64,000 nucleotides of DNA from Siphonodentalium dalli. Taxonomy: Eukaryota > Mollusca > Scaphopoda > Gadilida > Siphonodentaliidae. Shown here one piece after another: positions 1 to 10,129 of the stretch. The notes beneath the pieces were generated by a model. The model saw only the letters and a list, made by a program, of their open reading frames with translations, was not told the origin of the DNA and searched no databases. The DNA lies in NCBI GenBank assembly GCA_032622095.1, contig CP136063.1, positions 15,045,814 through 15,109,813 of the forward strand. Direction: 5' to 3'. How positions within the stretch are numbered: the first letter of the stretch is position 1; each line of letters opens with the position of its first letter. The translations under genes and the position numbers were made by a program.

Positions 1-1100
1 TGAACACGCTCCGATCACGTTTGAACACGGAACATCCACGCTATGATCGTGGTACGACGAACGGGTGACCACGGCCAAATGATCACGATTGAACACGGAA
101 CATCCACGCTATGACCACGGGTGACCGCGACATGAACACGGAGGAACATGGCTGAACACGGAGCCATCGCTAGCGGCCATCGCTTGGCACGCCGCGGTGG
201 CGGAGCTCGCGGTGTGCGTTACGTAATTAGTTATCACCTCCCTAGTCCAAAATATATTCTCGAAATTTCTGCTCAAATTAGCAAATTAGCAAATTAGCAG
301 CACCATTTTATTTAACGGAAATTTCATCGAAATTCAACCCGTCGATTGTGAAAATTGGCCCAGAAAAAGTAAAGATACCAATATAGCGCGATTACTCAGA
401 AAAATAACTTATATATGGGAGTCGGAATTGTACCGATACACATGCATTATTCCAAGCAGGGTGCTAAATTAATACTAAATAACTCGAATATTTTGACAGG
501 AACATATGACTATATATATTTATTGAATTTTATAGATTAACATCTTCTGATCGAAAATATCTTGACGGGACCTTTGATAAATGTTCAATTTAGTTTCAAT
601 TAAGAATGTTTCTGGTATCAATGTCCGTTTAGTTTTAAACAAACCTTGATCACGTTTGAATACGGAACATCCACGCTATGACCACGGGTGACCACGGCCA
701 TAACACATGTGACCGCGACATGAACACGGAGGAACACGGAGGAACACGGAGGAACATGGCTGAACACGGAGGCATCGCTGGCGGCCGGGGCTTGGCACGC
801 CGCGGTGGCGGAGCTCGCGGTGTGCGTTACGTAATTAATTATCACCTCCCTAGTCCAAAATATATTCTCGAATCTGAACACGCTCTGACCGCGTTTGAAC
901 ACGCTCTGATCACGTTTGAACACGGAACATCCACGCTATGACCACGGGTGACCACGGCCATAACACAGGTGACCGCGACATGAACACGGAGCCATCGCTG
1001 GCGGACGGAGCTTGGCACGCCGCGGTGTGCGTTACGTAATTATTTATCACCTCCCTAGTCCAAAATATATTCTCGAAATTGATGCTCAAATTAGCAAATG
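1..1100. repeat. Dispersed/tandem GAACACGG-type repeat block
   Basis: At least three diverged copies of a roughly 260-bp unit are visible (near 100-300, 640-890 and 890-1100). Each carries GAACACGG/GACCACGG words, then a GC-rich piece (CTTGGCACGCCGCGGTGG) and TTACGTAATTA followed by TATCACCTCCCTAGTCC. The short open frames here change frame between copies, so they are not genes. Confidence 0.85.
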
Positions 1101-1136
1101 AGCAGCACCATTTTATTTAACGGAAATTTCATCGAA

Positions 1137-1990
1137 ATGCGACAATAAAACATGACACGGATATAAAGGCCATAGACACAGATAAACAAATATGCATATA
1201 TATATAATTCAATATATGAAATTGTTTTTTTATTATAAAAGATTTTATCTGACAATTCTTTATTCATTGACGAAACAATCCGGGCCAAATATACCTAACA
1301 AAGCCAACCGCAAGTAATACTGCGGCAACTCTTTGATGTCGCGGATTATTCACACCTCCCGCACTGTCCCTGAAAAGAGTAGGTGTAGCTCTGCATTGGG
1401 ATGCAGACCACGGGGTAAACACTGCTGACTACGCTATTAGCATGGATGACCACGGCATGAACACGACTTCAACACGGGTGACCACGGAGTGCACTCAGAG
1501 TGCATAAATGTCTTTAACTTATGAATTTTTGAAATGTTATATCCAACTTTGCAGCCATTTGTTGGGACACGATATCGACGCACAAACTACCGAAACCGTT
1601 TGCGTACATGTAATATGAACAAGCACAAGAAAATATTAATGCCAACTAAAATAAAATGCGACAACAAAACATGACACGGATATAAAGGCCATTGACACGG
1701 ATTAACAAACATGCAGATATATAATTAAATATATGAAATTGTTTTTTATTATAAAATATTTTATCTGACAATTCTTTATTCATTGACGAAATCAATCCGG
1801 CCAAATATACCAGAAAAAAGCCAACCGCAAGTAATACTGCGGCAACTCTTTGATGTCGCGGATTATTCACACCTCCCGCACTGTCCCTGAAACTAGTAGA
1901 CGCCGCTCTGCACTGGGGTGCAGACCACGCCGTAAACACGGCTGACCACGCTATTAACACGGCATGAACACGATTTCAACACGGATGACC
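1137..1990. repeat. Direct duplication of about 340 bp
   Basis: The stretch 1137-1500 recurs at 1656-1990 in the same orientation, with shared runs such as CGGCAACTCTTTGATGTCGC. Both copies end in the GACCACGG/GAACACGG word set of the preceding block. The intervening 1500-1655 is unique and shows no gene. Confidence 0.85.
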
Positions 1991-2545
1991 ACATGCCGTG
2001 TTCAGACCGTTTTTGAACACGCTGGCCATATTGCCGAAATTGATCACGCTAATAACACGACTTCAACACGGATGACCACGGCGTAAACTCGGATGACCAC
2101 GGCATGTACACACAGATCACATTGATACGGGCGATCCCCGGTGTGGATCCTCTTATGTGAAGTCAGGTGACTCAAGTGAGCAAACGATTTCTCGCACACA
2201 TCACATTGATACGGACGTTCACCTGTGTGGATTCTCCTATGTGAAGTCAGGTTACAAAACAGGGTAAATGATTTCTCGCACATATCGCATTGATACGGGT
2301 GATCACCTGTGTGGATCTTCTTATGTCTCGTCAGGTCACTCGAGTGAGCAAATGATTTCTCGCACACATCAGACTGATGCGGTCGATCACCCGTGTGGAT
2401 CCTCTTATGTTTCGTCATATTACCAAACAAAGTAAATGATTTCTCGCACACATCACATTGGTACGGGCGATCTCCCGCGTTGATCATCTTGGTTGCCATC
2501 GGGATCACATGCCGTGTTCAGACCGTTTTTGAACACGCTGGCCAT
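1991..2545. repeat. Identical 39-bp direct repeats bracketing a zinc-finger relic
   Basis: The same 39 bases (beginning ACATGCCGTGTTCAGACCG) occur at 1991-2029 and 2507-2545 in the same orientation. They flank the zinc-finger fragment at 2046-2506, and the surrounding DNA is the GAACACGG repeat family. Confidence 0.85.
2046..2506 (-). pseudogene. C2H2 zinc-finger gene fragment (4 fingers, truncated at both ends)
   Basis: The minus-strand frame encodes four consecutive C2H2 fingers of the form YQCDVCEKSFTxxxxLxxHKRIH, joined by TGDRP/TGERP linkers. This is the classic sequence-specific DNA-binding array of nuclear transcription factors. Finger 2 has lost its first zinc ligand (HQSDVC, Ser for Cys). 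A fifth finger stops after CDLC, where the frame runs into the GACCACGG repeat. No N-terminal domain precedes the first linker; the frame opens with a few residues of repeat-like DNA and then GDRP. Truncation at both ends, the damaged finger and the flanking identical repeats suggest a captured relic, not a working gene. The fingers belong to the same subfamily as those at 17.7-18.0 and 39.0-39.9 kb. Confidence 0.85.
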
Positions 2546-2689
2546 TTTTCTGAAGTTGACCACGCTAAGACCACGCGCGATTTTTCCGTGTTTTTTCCGT
2601 GTTAAAATGTTGGCCACGCGTGGTTTTGAAAAAACCACGGGCCTTGTACTGTATGTTACATACAAAGCGATATACTGCAAGGCTCAGAT

Positions 2690-3011
2690 GATTAAATGGA
2701 GAATCCCGGCTGAATTTAAGAACGAGTTAGAGTTGGGAGGCATGCACAGAGCCATGAACTTCATGCAAGATTATGCAGGAAAGTGGATTCGAGGACATTG
2801 TTATAGAGGCTGGTGTACATGGTAACGCAACGGTCAATCGGATTTTGTATGGAAAATCGTATATCTGCGGCGTTCGCTTGCATAAATTGATGAACGAAGC
2901 TTTCGGACATTTGAGGTGGAAGGCATTTCTGGAATGGCTTAGCTGCAACAGAGAAAAAATTGAGTCGCACATAATGGACAATATTGCAGAAAATGTGATG
3001 GAGAGATGATA
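2690..3011 (+). pseudogene. Frameshifted fragment of an uncharacterised repeat-associated protein
   Basis: Two overlapping plus-strand frames read as one protein broken by an indel near 2770-2780. The first frame contains ELGGMHRAMNFMQDYAG. The second continues ESGFEDIVIEAGVHGNA, then LYGKSYICGVRLHKLMNEAF, and ends IAENVMER. The composition is clearly protein-like and resembles, from memory, proteins of unknown function that recur in many copies in marine invertebrate genomes; I cannot name a family. No start codon or splice context is evident, and the fragment ends at a TGA just before the 66-bp tandem repeat. It is probably a decayed exon of a mobile element or multicopy gene. Confidence 0.5.
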
Positions 3012-3069
3012 CCAATAGAAGAAATATTTGTATCAATACCAAAACGAATAAGTTGTGTTCTTTCAATAT

Positions 3070-3355
3070 CTAGTATCAACTGCTGATCGGCAAAAAGAAA
3101 TGCATTATGATAAATATGTATATCTACATGTAGTATGAACTGCTGATCGGCAAAAAGAAATGTATTATGATCTATATGTATTGGTTTACTAATATCTAGT
3201 ATGAACTGCTGATCGACAAAAAGAAATGTATTATGATCTATATGTATTGGTTTACTAATATCTAGTATGAACTGCTGATCGACAAAAAGAAATGTATTAT
3301 GATCTATATGTGTTGGTTTACTTATATCAACACTTGTATTGGATGTGACATTCAT
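3070..3355. repeat. 66-bp tandem repeat (about 4 copies)
   Basis: Units share CTAGTATGAACTGCTGATCG and have a 66-bp period, for example starts at 3196 and 3262. The last two complete copies are nearly identical and the outer ones are diverged. As 66 is divisible by three, the minus strand stays open and would encode 22-residue repeats containing DHNTFLFVDQQFIL. No promoter or flanking coding sequence supports a real gene. Confidence 0.85.
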
Positions 3356-4101
3356 ACAGTTTAAATTTCATTTACTAGTTCATTATTTGTTGAATTGTTA
3401 ATAAAGTAGCAGTTCATTGGGTGTGTTTGCTGAATTTACTAGGTTCTACTAAACAACGAACACAAACGAACATAAACGAACACAAACGAACACAAGTCCA
3501 AAAAGCGGAATATAAGGGTGAAATTGGGTTTGTGGGTGTGTGGATGTCCATTCTATGTGTATGTGGTATTATTTCCAACTTTGATGACTTTTTTAGTTAT
3601 TAGCGTTCTTTGAATACAAAGCTACTAAACAACGAACACAAACGAACATAACATTGGCCGTATAGCCCTATAAGGCGTTAATCAAGGTGTTAATTGACTA
3701 CCGCTTACTCTACGGCTTACACTGTCTCCTTGTTAATTACACATCTCTGAGTTGTTTTGACTTTATCTAATTCACTATGGCTCTTTGTTTAACTCCCCTC
3801 AGCCTTTATCTGAGCTTGCGACCAACAAACTTCATAGAAGTCAGCCGGATGTAAAACAAATTTCAGTTCGGTTAACAATTAGCTTTAAAATCTCAATATT
3901 TTATAGAAATATAATTCAAATGAAGTGCCTAGTCTGGATGCGTGGATCTCTTTAGCTTCACTGGGATCGTATATGTTTTCAGTACTAGAAAGCAAAATTC
4001 AATAAATCCGAAATGTTGGACGAATAACAATTGTGAAAGCCTTAACAAAAATAACATATTAGAAAACAATAGGAGGGCAAAATAATCAACTGATTTGACA
4101 G

Positions 4102-4273
4102 AGAATTTAAATGATATACTGACTGACCAACTGTGTGACATTCGAGCCCTCCACGGTGGCGGGGATTTTACCTCATCATATATTGCATCTTCTTCGAAAG
4201 TCAGACACGAAATTTGGACAGACATGACAGCAGAACAACGAGACAGACGGGTGCTAAGACTTCTTAATTTTGT
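4102..4273 (+). pseudogene. Orphan exon-like fragment of an unknown protein
   Basis: A protein-like stretch begins after a plausible acceptor (TTGACAG|AGAAT) and ends at a good donor (AATTTT|GTGAGT). It contains DIRALHGGGDFTSSYIASSS, then KVRHEIWTDMTAEQRDRR. The composition and flanking splice signals suggest a real exon. No partner exon was found nearby and it sits inside the fold-back element, so it is probably a captured relic. Function unknown. The (TA)n run just downstream ends any readable frame. Confidence 0.4.
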
Positions 4274-5159
4274 GAGTGACATATATATATATATATAATA
4301 CTTCTGTAGCCTATACAGATCTGTATCCTAGCTGTGTGGTGATGGATTGTGAAATAACACCTTTAAGACCTTTGAAATTTATATACGAACAAGCTTTCGG
4401 CTTTCTCAAAGTTACACAGTTATATATTCAAGATCCAACGTAATAGCAATGGCGCGTAATGTGACGTAATCACTGACATAAAAATGGCGCGCAATATACT
4501 AGCTAGTAAGTTATAACCATTTGGCCATATCTGATCCATATCTGATCCATCTGTAACAATTTCCCGACATATCTTCTTAGCTGATAAGAAACGCTCTTTA
4601 TTACTGATCCCAAGCAAAAAATGCTATGTATAAAATATGCAACCAACCATCTCTCAGATATTCAATTCGATAATTTTTTGTTGCAAAGTATTTCAATTTA
4701 CCTGTCCGTGACGTACGATTCCATTTCAGCTTTCAGCCAATCGAACAAACACATGGTAATTCTAACCGAGGATAAAACTAAATCAAAACGTTTGTAACGC
4801 GAAAATAAATTGTTCAATAGCAGAAATGTTGAAATCGCAAGCATTTTCAAACGCAATTTCACAGAATTAAGCTCTCCATTGCCTGAGATTCTCGACAGAC
4901 GAGTGATTATAGCTTACAGAACAAAATTCCAAGTTTGCGTCATGTTGAAAAATAGTTAGCGATTACTCGCTTGTTGTTAAATCCTCTTCACCCTCATCTA
5001 TTCTAAATCATGTCAAAAATAGACATTTGTAACAAATATTTTATATGTTATTTGAGGGTAGAATTAAATATTGTTTAAACCAAAAATAATTAGCAGTACT
5101 TCTAATAATCATTCATGTGCATGTGAAATTTTAAACTCAATTCAAATCGGTTTTTACGA

Positions 5160-6485
5160 AGGAAAACCCCAGCGACAAAATACCATCACTTGGAGAAGAT
5201 CGTGACCTGATAGAAGACCTCGAAATCAACGAAGAGGGGGTAAGAAACTTTTGAAAGATGTGAAGACCGGGAAAGCATCAGGACCGGACGGAATTCCTAA
5301 CACCGTTCTAAAAACCTGAGCATATTTGATATCACCAGGACTGACAGCAATATTAAAAAACTCATTAGCAACAGGACAACTACCATCTGACTGGTTAAGT
5401 GCAAACATCGCACCCGTCTACAAAAAAAGGAGAGTCCATCTTGCAGAAAACTACATACATGTCTCTCTAACATATGTATGTTGCAAAATGCTGGAACATA
5501 TTGTATGCCGACACATAATGAACTATCTAGAAAAGCATAACATCCTGACGTCACGAAATCATGGATTTAGGAAAGAACACTCATGCGTCAAACAGCTATT
5601 GACCACCAACACAGATTTCCTAACAACATTTGACGAGAAAATTCAAACTGACGCCGCAATATTAGACTTCTCCAAAGCATTTAACACCGTACCACACAGA
5701 AAACTGCTCGCCAAAATAAGCAACTACGGTATCAAAGGAAAGCTCCACACCTGGCTTCAAAACTTCCTAACACAGAGGCAAATGAGAGTCGTAGTTGAAG
5801 GGCAAGCTTCATCCAGCGTATACGTCGACTCTGGCGTGCCACAGGCAACCACACTTGGATCTCTCCTTTTCCTGTGCCACATCAACGACCTACCAAAGTG
5901 TGTCTCCTCACATGCGAGGTTTTACGCGGACGACTGTTTACTATATCGCCAAATGAAAATATACAACGATCATGTCACTCTACAAAAATACCTAGATAAG
6001 CTAGAGGTATGGGCAGAAACGTTGGGCATCCTATTCAACGCTAAGAAGTGCTACATCATGTCCATGAGCAAAACAACATCATTCACATACCAGCTAAACA
6101 ACTTCCTACTGATAACACATACCTGGGGGTAACACTCTCCAAGGACATGACGTTGTCATCTCACATCACCAAAATAGCACAGAAGGCGAATAGTACGCTA
6201 GGCTTCATTAGAAGAAACCTCAAGAAAGTAAAAAGTAAAAAGCAACCAAAAATTGAATATGTATCAGTTGTCTGGGACCCCCACCTGAAAGAAGACATTG
6301 ACAAATTGGAAAGGACACAAAAGAGAGCAGCTATATTCATAACTGAGGACTATACATCTCAAGGGGAAGGAACAATTACCAACATGCTGCAAAAGTTACA
6401 ACTACAAACATTCGAAAAAGACAGCATGCGATCCACCCAAACAACAATGGACGGAGAACCAGCTGAAACCAACCAACCGTCCTAA
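5160..6485 (+). pseudogene. Non-LTR retrotransposon reverse transcriptase, broken
   Basis: The plus strand encodes much of a LINE-type reverse transcriptase (Jockey/CR1-like; exact clade uncertain). The N-terminal part includes GKASGPDGIPNTVLK at about 5265-5318, followed by an in-frame TGA. The main open stretch, 5326-6132, holds motif A (DFSKAFNTVPH, catalytic Asp at residue 114 of that frame), motif B (SGVPQATTLGSLLF, usually GVPQGT) and motif C (YADD, residues 200-203). A further frameshift lies near 5250. Another near 6110 moves the C-terminal part (YLGVTLSKDMTLSSHI, then IDKLERTQKRAA) to the +1 frame, where an internal deletion precedes IEYVSVVWDP. No endonuclease domain or complete 5' end is visible, so this copy cannot be autonomous. 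It lies inside the fold-back element and ends close to the microsatellite at 6528, as LINE 3' ends often do. Confidence 0.9.
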
Positions 6486-6527
6486 ATCATCCCATCCCAC
6501 GCGCTTATACATCCGAACTAATCCTGC

Positions 6528-6800
6528 GCGATACAGATACCAATACCAATACAGATACCAATACAGATACCAATACAGATACCAATACAGATACAGACAC
6601 AGATACCAATACAGACACAGATACCAATACAGATACAGATACCAATACAGATACAGACACAGATACCAATACAGATACAGACACAGATACCAATACAGAT
6701 ACCAATACAGATAGAGACACAGATACCAATACAGATACAGACACAGATACCAATAGACACATATACCAATACATACACAGATACCAATACAGATACTCAT
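6528..6800. repeat. Microsatellite of ATACAG/ATACCA hexamers
   Basis: About 270 bp of alternating CAGATACCAATA words with interspersed CAGACACAG. All minus-strand frames stay open and yield low-complexity V/S/L or Y/W/L repeats, which are artefacts. It may be an expanded 3' tail of the adjacent LINE relic. Confidence 0.9.
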
Positions 6801-7039
6801 TATAGAGTTCCAAAGATGCATTTACGTAAATCACGCAACCGAAATGAGCCAGTGCCAACTTAATTTTTTTCAAAAATATAAAACATCAAATCCGGCTGAC
6901 TTCTACGAAATCTTCTGATCCCAAGTCCAGATAAAAATTGAGCGGAGTTAAACAAAGTTAAAACAACTCAGTAATTAACAAAGAGACAGAGTATAAGCTG
7001 TAGAGTAAGCGGTAGTTAATTAACACATTGATTAACGCC

Positions 7040-7567
7040 TTAAAGGTGGATTATCTCTTTGTAAACATGTATTATATAGTTACCGGGGTATAAAATATTA
7101 GAGTTGAATCGAAGACTCCTGTCCGGAAATGCTTCTATCGATTAATATTAATTTTATTTCGAATATTTTCTGGTCTAAAAAGGTGTGTTTGTTCAGCTAA
7201 AGAACAATAGTGATTACTGTTAACACAGACCAGAAATTATATTGTGCAATTTTGTCACAAATAAACGTTAATTATACTCATTATCGGTTATATCTGTGGA
7301 ACAAAACAATACAAACAACCAATCTGTGACATTTGACATTCGTTGCGTAGCCGTAGGAACAGCCCAGTGCTCTATATCGCAATACGGTCTCTTCCGAATG
7401 GTCGGTTCTAAAAATAGTAACATAAACGGGCCCGATTTAATATTCGAAATAAAATCAATATTAATTGATAGAAGCTTTTCCGGACATAGGTCTTCAGTTC
7501 ATATCTATTATTTTATACACACGCAATTATTTAAAATTTGTTATTTAAAGAGATAATCCATCTTTAA
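7040..7567 (+). mobile_element. MITE family 1, copy 1 (TTAA-flanked, TIR about 135 bp)
   Basis: Begins TTAAAGGTGGATTATCTCTT and ends with the inverted form AAAGAGATAATCCATCTTTAA. The two ends pair over about 135 bp, including TGTCCGGAAA and TTCTATCGATTAATATTAAT. It interrupts the right arm of the fold-back element, whose left arm near 3655 gives the empty site, consistent with insertion at TTA(A). The 86-aa open frame inside (starting MEQNNTNNQS) recurs in other copies and is a by-product, not a transposase. Confidence 0.85.
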
Positions 7568-7785
7568 ATTACAGTGCTGTACGGCCAATGTTATGTTCGT
7601 TTGTGTTCGTTATTTAGTAGCTTTGTATTCGAATAATGCTAATAACTAAAAAAAATAAGTAATCAAAGTTGGAAATAACACCACATATACATAGAATGGA
7701 CCCCCAAGCACACACAAACCTAATTTCACCCTTCTATTCCGTGTTTAGACCTGTGTTCGTTTGTCTTCGTTGTTTAGTTGGACCC

Positions 7786-8250
7786 TTTTCACAAATGCTG
7801 AATGTTCCTGGCCACTAATACAATTTTCTGGTGACTGTATAACATCTGAAATATTTTGGTGAGGCAAACTTCTTTTCTTTTAATTTTTTGGTAGTATCAC
7901 TCTCTCTGATTTTTCTCATCGAGCTAAGTCATTTAGAACCAAACTGTAGACACACAGTTGAAATTTCAGGGTGGGTGCCCCAACTTATTATGTTCTTTGT
8001 TGAAACATGTCGCACAAAAAATGGTATTAAATTTATGTTGTGCATTATTTTGGCATGAGTTTCAAAACTCTTTTGTCTTTCATAGTCAGGACAATTTTCA
8101 AGTCCCGATACTCCTTGAATTTCCGGTATTTTAATAAAAAAAAATTAGTTGCGAACATATTTACAATGTTTCCTGATTGTTGGGAAAATGACCTCCTGTT
8201 ACAGTGATTGTTCCTTTGTCTGACAGAACCTCGCTAGGTACATCGATGTC
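7786..8250. other. No feature recognised
   Basis: AT-rich sequence between the fold-back element and the region homologous to the 3' flank of the second zinc-finger locus. No open frame, repeat or hairpin worth reporting was seen. Confidence 0.5.
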
Positions 8251-8444
8251 ACTGGGGTTATCATCCCATGAGCTCTGACCAAATCTATGCGCGGAATCCA
8301 TGCCGTATATAAGTTGTGCAAGGCCTCCCAATCATAAAGTCTATAGTTACAAAGATTCATTCCGCCTTCTTTTTCTGCTGACATCAAAATCTAAGATTTT
8401 CAATTATCCTGCGACGAACATCTTAAATGTCAGAAACTCCATTT
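8250..8444 (-). other. 3' flank shared with the zinc-finger locus at 34 kb
   Basis: This stretch aligns with about 34020-34245, with common runs such as CCATGAGCT, TGACCAAA and CCAATCATAAAGT. It lies downstream of the zinc-finger stop codons in both loci and is therefore probably 3' UTR or 3' flank copied in a segmental duplication. Confidence 0.7.
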
Positions 8445-9219
8445 GGAGAGATGTATGTGGGCTTATCTCCGGTGTGGAGAGATGTATGTGGGCTTATCTC
8501 CGGTGTGGAGAGATGTATGTGGGCTTATCTCCGGTGTGGAGAGATGTATGTGGCCTTATCTCCGGTGTGGAGAGATGTATGTGGGCTTATCTCCGGTGTG
8601 GAGAGATGTATGTGGGCTTATCTCCGGTGTGGAGAGATGTATGTGGGCTTATCTACGGTGTGGAGAGATGTATGTGGGCTTATCTCCGGTGTGGAGAGAT
8701 GTATGTGGGCTTATCTCCGGTGTGGAGAGATGTATGTGGGCTTATCTCCGGTGTGGAGAGATGTATGTGGGCTTATCTCCGGTGTGGAGAGATGTATGTG
8801 GGCTTATCTCCGGTGTGGAGAGATGTATGTGGGCTTATCTCCGGTGTGGAGAGATGTATGTGGGCTTATCTCCGGTGTGGAGAGATGTATGTGGGCTTAT
8901 CTCCGGTGTGGAGAGATGTATGTGGGCTTATCTCCGGTGTGGAGAGATGTATTTGGGCTTATCTACGGTGTGGAGAGATGTATGTGGGCTTATCTCCGGT
9001 GTGGAGGGATGTATGTGGGCTTATCTCCGGTGTGGAGAGATGTATGTGGGCTTATCTCTGGTGTGGAGAGATGTATGTGGGCTTATCTCCGGTGTGGAGA
9101 GATGTATGTGGGCTTATCTCCGGTGTGGAGAGATGTATGTGGGCTTATCTCCGGTGTGGAGAGATGTTTGTGGGCTTATCTCCGGTGTGGAGAGATGTTT
9201 GTGGGCTTATCTCCGGTGT
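8445..9219. repeat. 31-bp minisatellite, 25 exact-length copies, derived from a zinc-finger linker
   Basis: The unit GGAGAGATGTATGTGGGCTT + ATCTCCGGTGT is 31 bp long. The array is 775 bp, 25 units with substitutions only and no length change. The reverse complement of each unit contains the codons for HTGDKP, the C2H2 linker. A single ancestral-like copy sits at the 3' end of the paralogous gene (about 34240-34270). As 31 is not divisible by three and the unit has no plus-strand stop, all three plus frames stay open, giving spurious 275-320 aa proteins. Confidence 0.95.
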
Positions 9220-10072
9220 GGATTCTGTTATGTGTCACCAAATTGCTCGATTGACAAAATGATTTCCCACACATATCACAACGGTAAGGTTTATCTCCGG
9301 TGTGGGTTCTCTTATGTTTCACCAAGTCGCTCGGGTCATTAAATGATTTCCTACATATATCACAATGGTAAGGCTTATCTCCGGTGTGGATTCTCTTATG
9401 TTTCACCAAGTCGCTCGATTGATTAAATGATTTCCCGCATATATCACAACGGTAAGGCTTATCTCCGGTGTGGATTCTCTTATGTGTCACCAACTTGCAC
9501 GATTGACAAAATGATTTCCCGCATATATCACAACAGTAAGGTTTATCTCCGGTGTGGATTCTCTTATGTTTCACCAAGGTGCTCGATGAATTAAATGATT
9601 TCCCGCATATATTACAATGGTAAGGTTTATCTCCGGTGTGGATTCTCGTATGTGCCACCAAATTACATGTAGTTGATTGACAAAATGATTCATTGCATAT
9701 ATCACAATGGTAATGTTTATCTCCAGTGTGGATTTTCTTATGTGTCGCCAAGATGCTCGATTGATTAAATGATTTCCCGCATATGTCACAACGGTAAGGT
9801 TTATCTCCGGTGTGGATTATCCTGTGTATCACCAAACCGCTCGATTGATTAAATGATTTCCCGCATATATCACACCAATAAGGCTTATATCCGGTGTGGA
9901 TTCTCTTATGATTGACCAAGTGGCTCGATTGATTAAATGATTTACAACATATGTCACAACGGTGAGGTTTATCTCCGGTGTGGATTCTCTTATGCGGCAA
10001 TATCATACGACTTCCCCGTCGAGATAATTTGTCGCCCAATGTTTTGAGTTTGAAACAAACTTCAGCCCACAA
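9176..10072 (-). CDS. C2H2 zinc-finger protein, nine fingers, 5'-truncated
   Basis: The frame encodes nine complete C2H2 fingers (pattern [23 protein letters not shown]) joined by TGDKP linkers, preceded by the last five residues of another finger. Finger 4 is two residues longer between its Cys and His pairs (CQSTTCNLVAH). Such arrays bind DNA in the nucleus, usually as transcription regulators. The first 20 or so residues come from a hairpin insertion (9996-10104), so the annotated Met is probably not native. The paralogue at 34.8-36.1 kb starts MGDAKLNDHETAH, and that N-terminus is missing here. The C-terminus (DKPTNISPHRR, stop) runs into the first minisatellite units. It is either a truncated but translatable gene or an early pseudogene. 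No KRAB, BTB or other effector domain is visible. Confidence 0.75.
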   Translation of the reverse strand: MWAEVCFKLKTLGDKLSRRGSRMILPHKRIHTGDKPHRCDICCKSFNQSSHLVNHKRIHTGYKPYWCDICGKSFNQSSGLVIHRIIHTGDKPYRCDICGKSFNQSSILATHKKIHTGDKHYHCDICNESFCQSTTCNLVAHTRIHTGDKPYHCNICGKSFNSSSTLVKHKRIHTGDKPYCCDICGKSFCQSCKLVTHKRIHTGDKPYRCDICGKSFNQSSDLVKHKRIHTGDKPYHCDICRKSFNDPSDLVKHKRTHTGDKPYRCDMCGKSFCQSSNLVTHNRIHTGDKPTNISPHRR

Positions 10073-10104
10073 TTTACTCGACGGGGAAGTCGTGTGAGAT
10101 TGCC
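9996..10104. mobile_element. Hairpin (fold-back) insertion at the 5' end of the nine-finger gene
   Basis: Arms of about 31 nt (GGCAATATCATACGACTTCC on the left, with its inverted partner ending GTGTGAGATTGCC) enclose a spacer of about 45 nt. It separates the finger array from upstream DNA homologous to the other zinc-finger locus. No clear target duplication was seen. Confidence 0.8.
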
Positions 10105-10129
10105 AAAATAGGATCTAATTAGAACCGAT

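Larger units (their letters stand above)
3440..7785. mobile_element. Fold-back element with long inverted repeats (arms about 0.4 kb)
   Basis: The stretch 3440-3853 matches the reverse complement of 6889-7785 once a 528-bp MITE (7040-7567) is removed. Shared landmarks are CTAAACAACGAACACAAACG, AACATTGGCCGTA, AGAGTAAGCGGTAGT and GCGTTAATCAA. The interior carries an exon-like fragment, a dead non-LTR reverse transcriptase and a hexanucleotide-rich microsatellite. No transposase is visible inside, so the structure may be a non-autonomous fold-back transposon that accumulated other repeats, or an inverted duplication around a retroelement. Confidence 0.7.

Noticed and set aside
6402-6873. Minus-strand frames rich in Y/W/L, V/S/L and C/I/G repeats
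   Set aside because: Translations of the ATACAG/ATACCA microsatellite.
7296-7556. 86-aa frame starting MEQNNTNNQS, also at 32526-32786 and truncated near 11906-12103
   Set aside because: It recurs because the MITE recurs, is broken in one copy and has no transposase features.
8300-9342. Three overlapping plus-strand frames of 275-320 aa with 31-residue repeats (ERCMWAYLRCGEMYVGLS)
   Set aside because: They are the three readings of one 31-bp minisatellite without stops; no start context, splice site or unique sequence supports translation.
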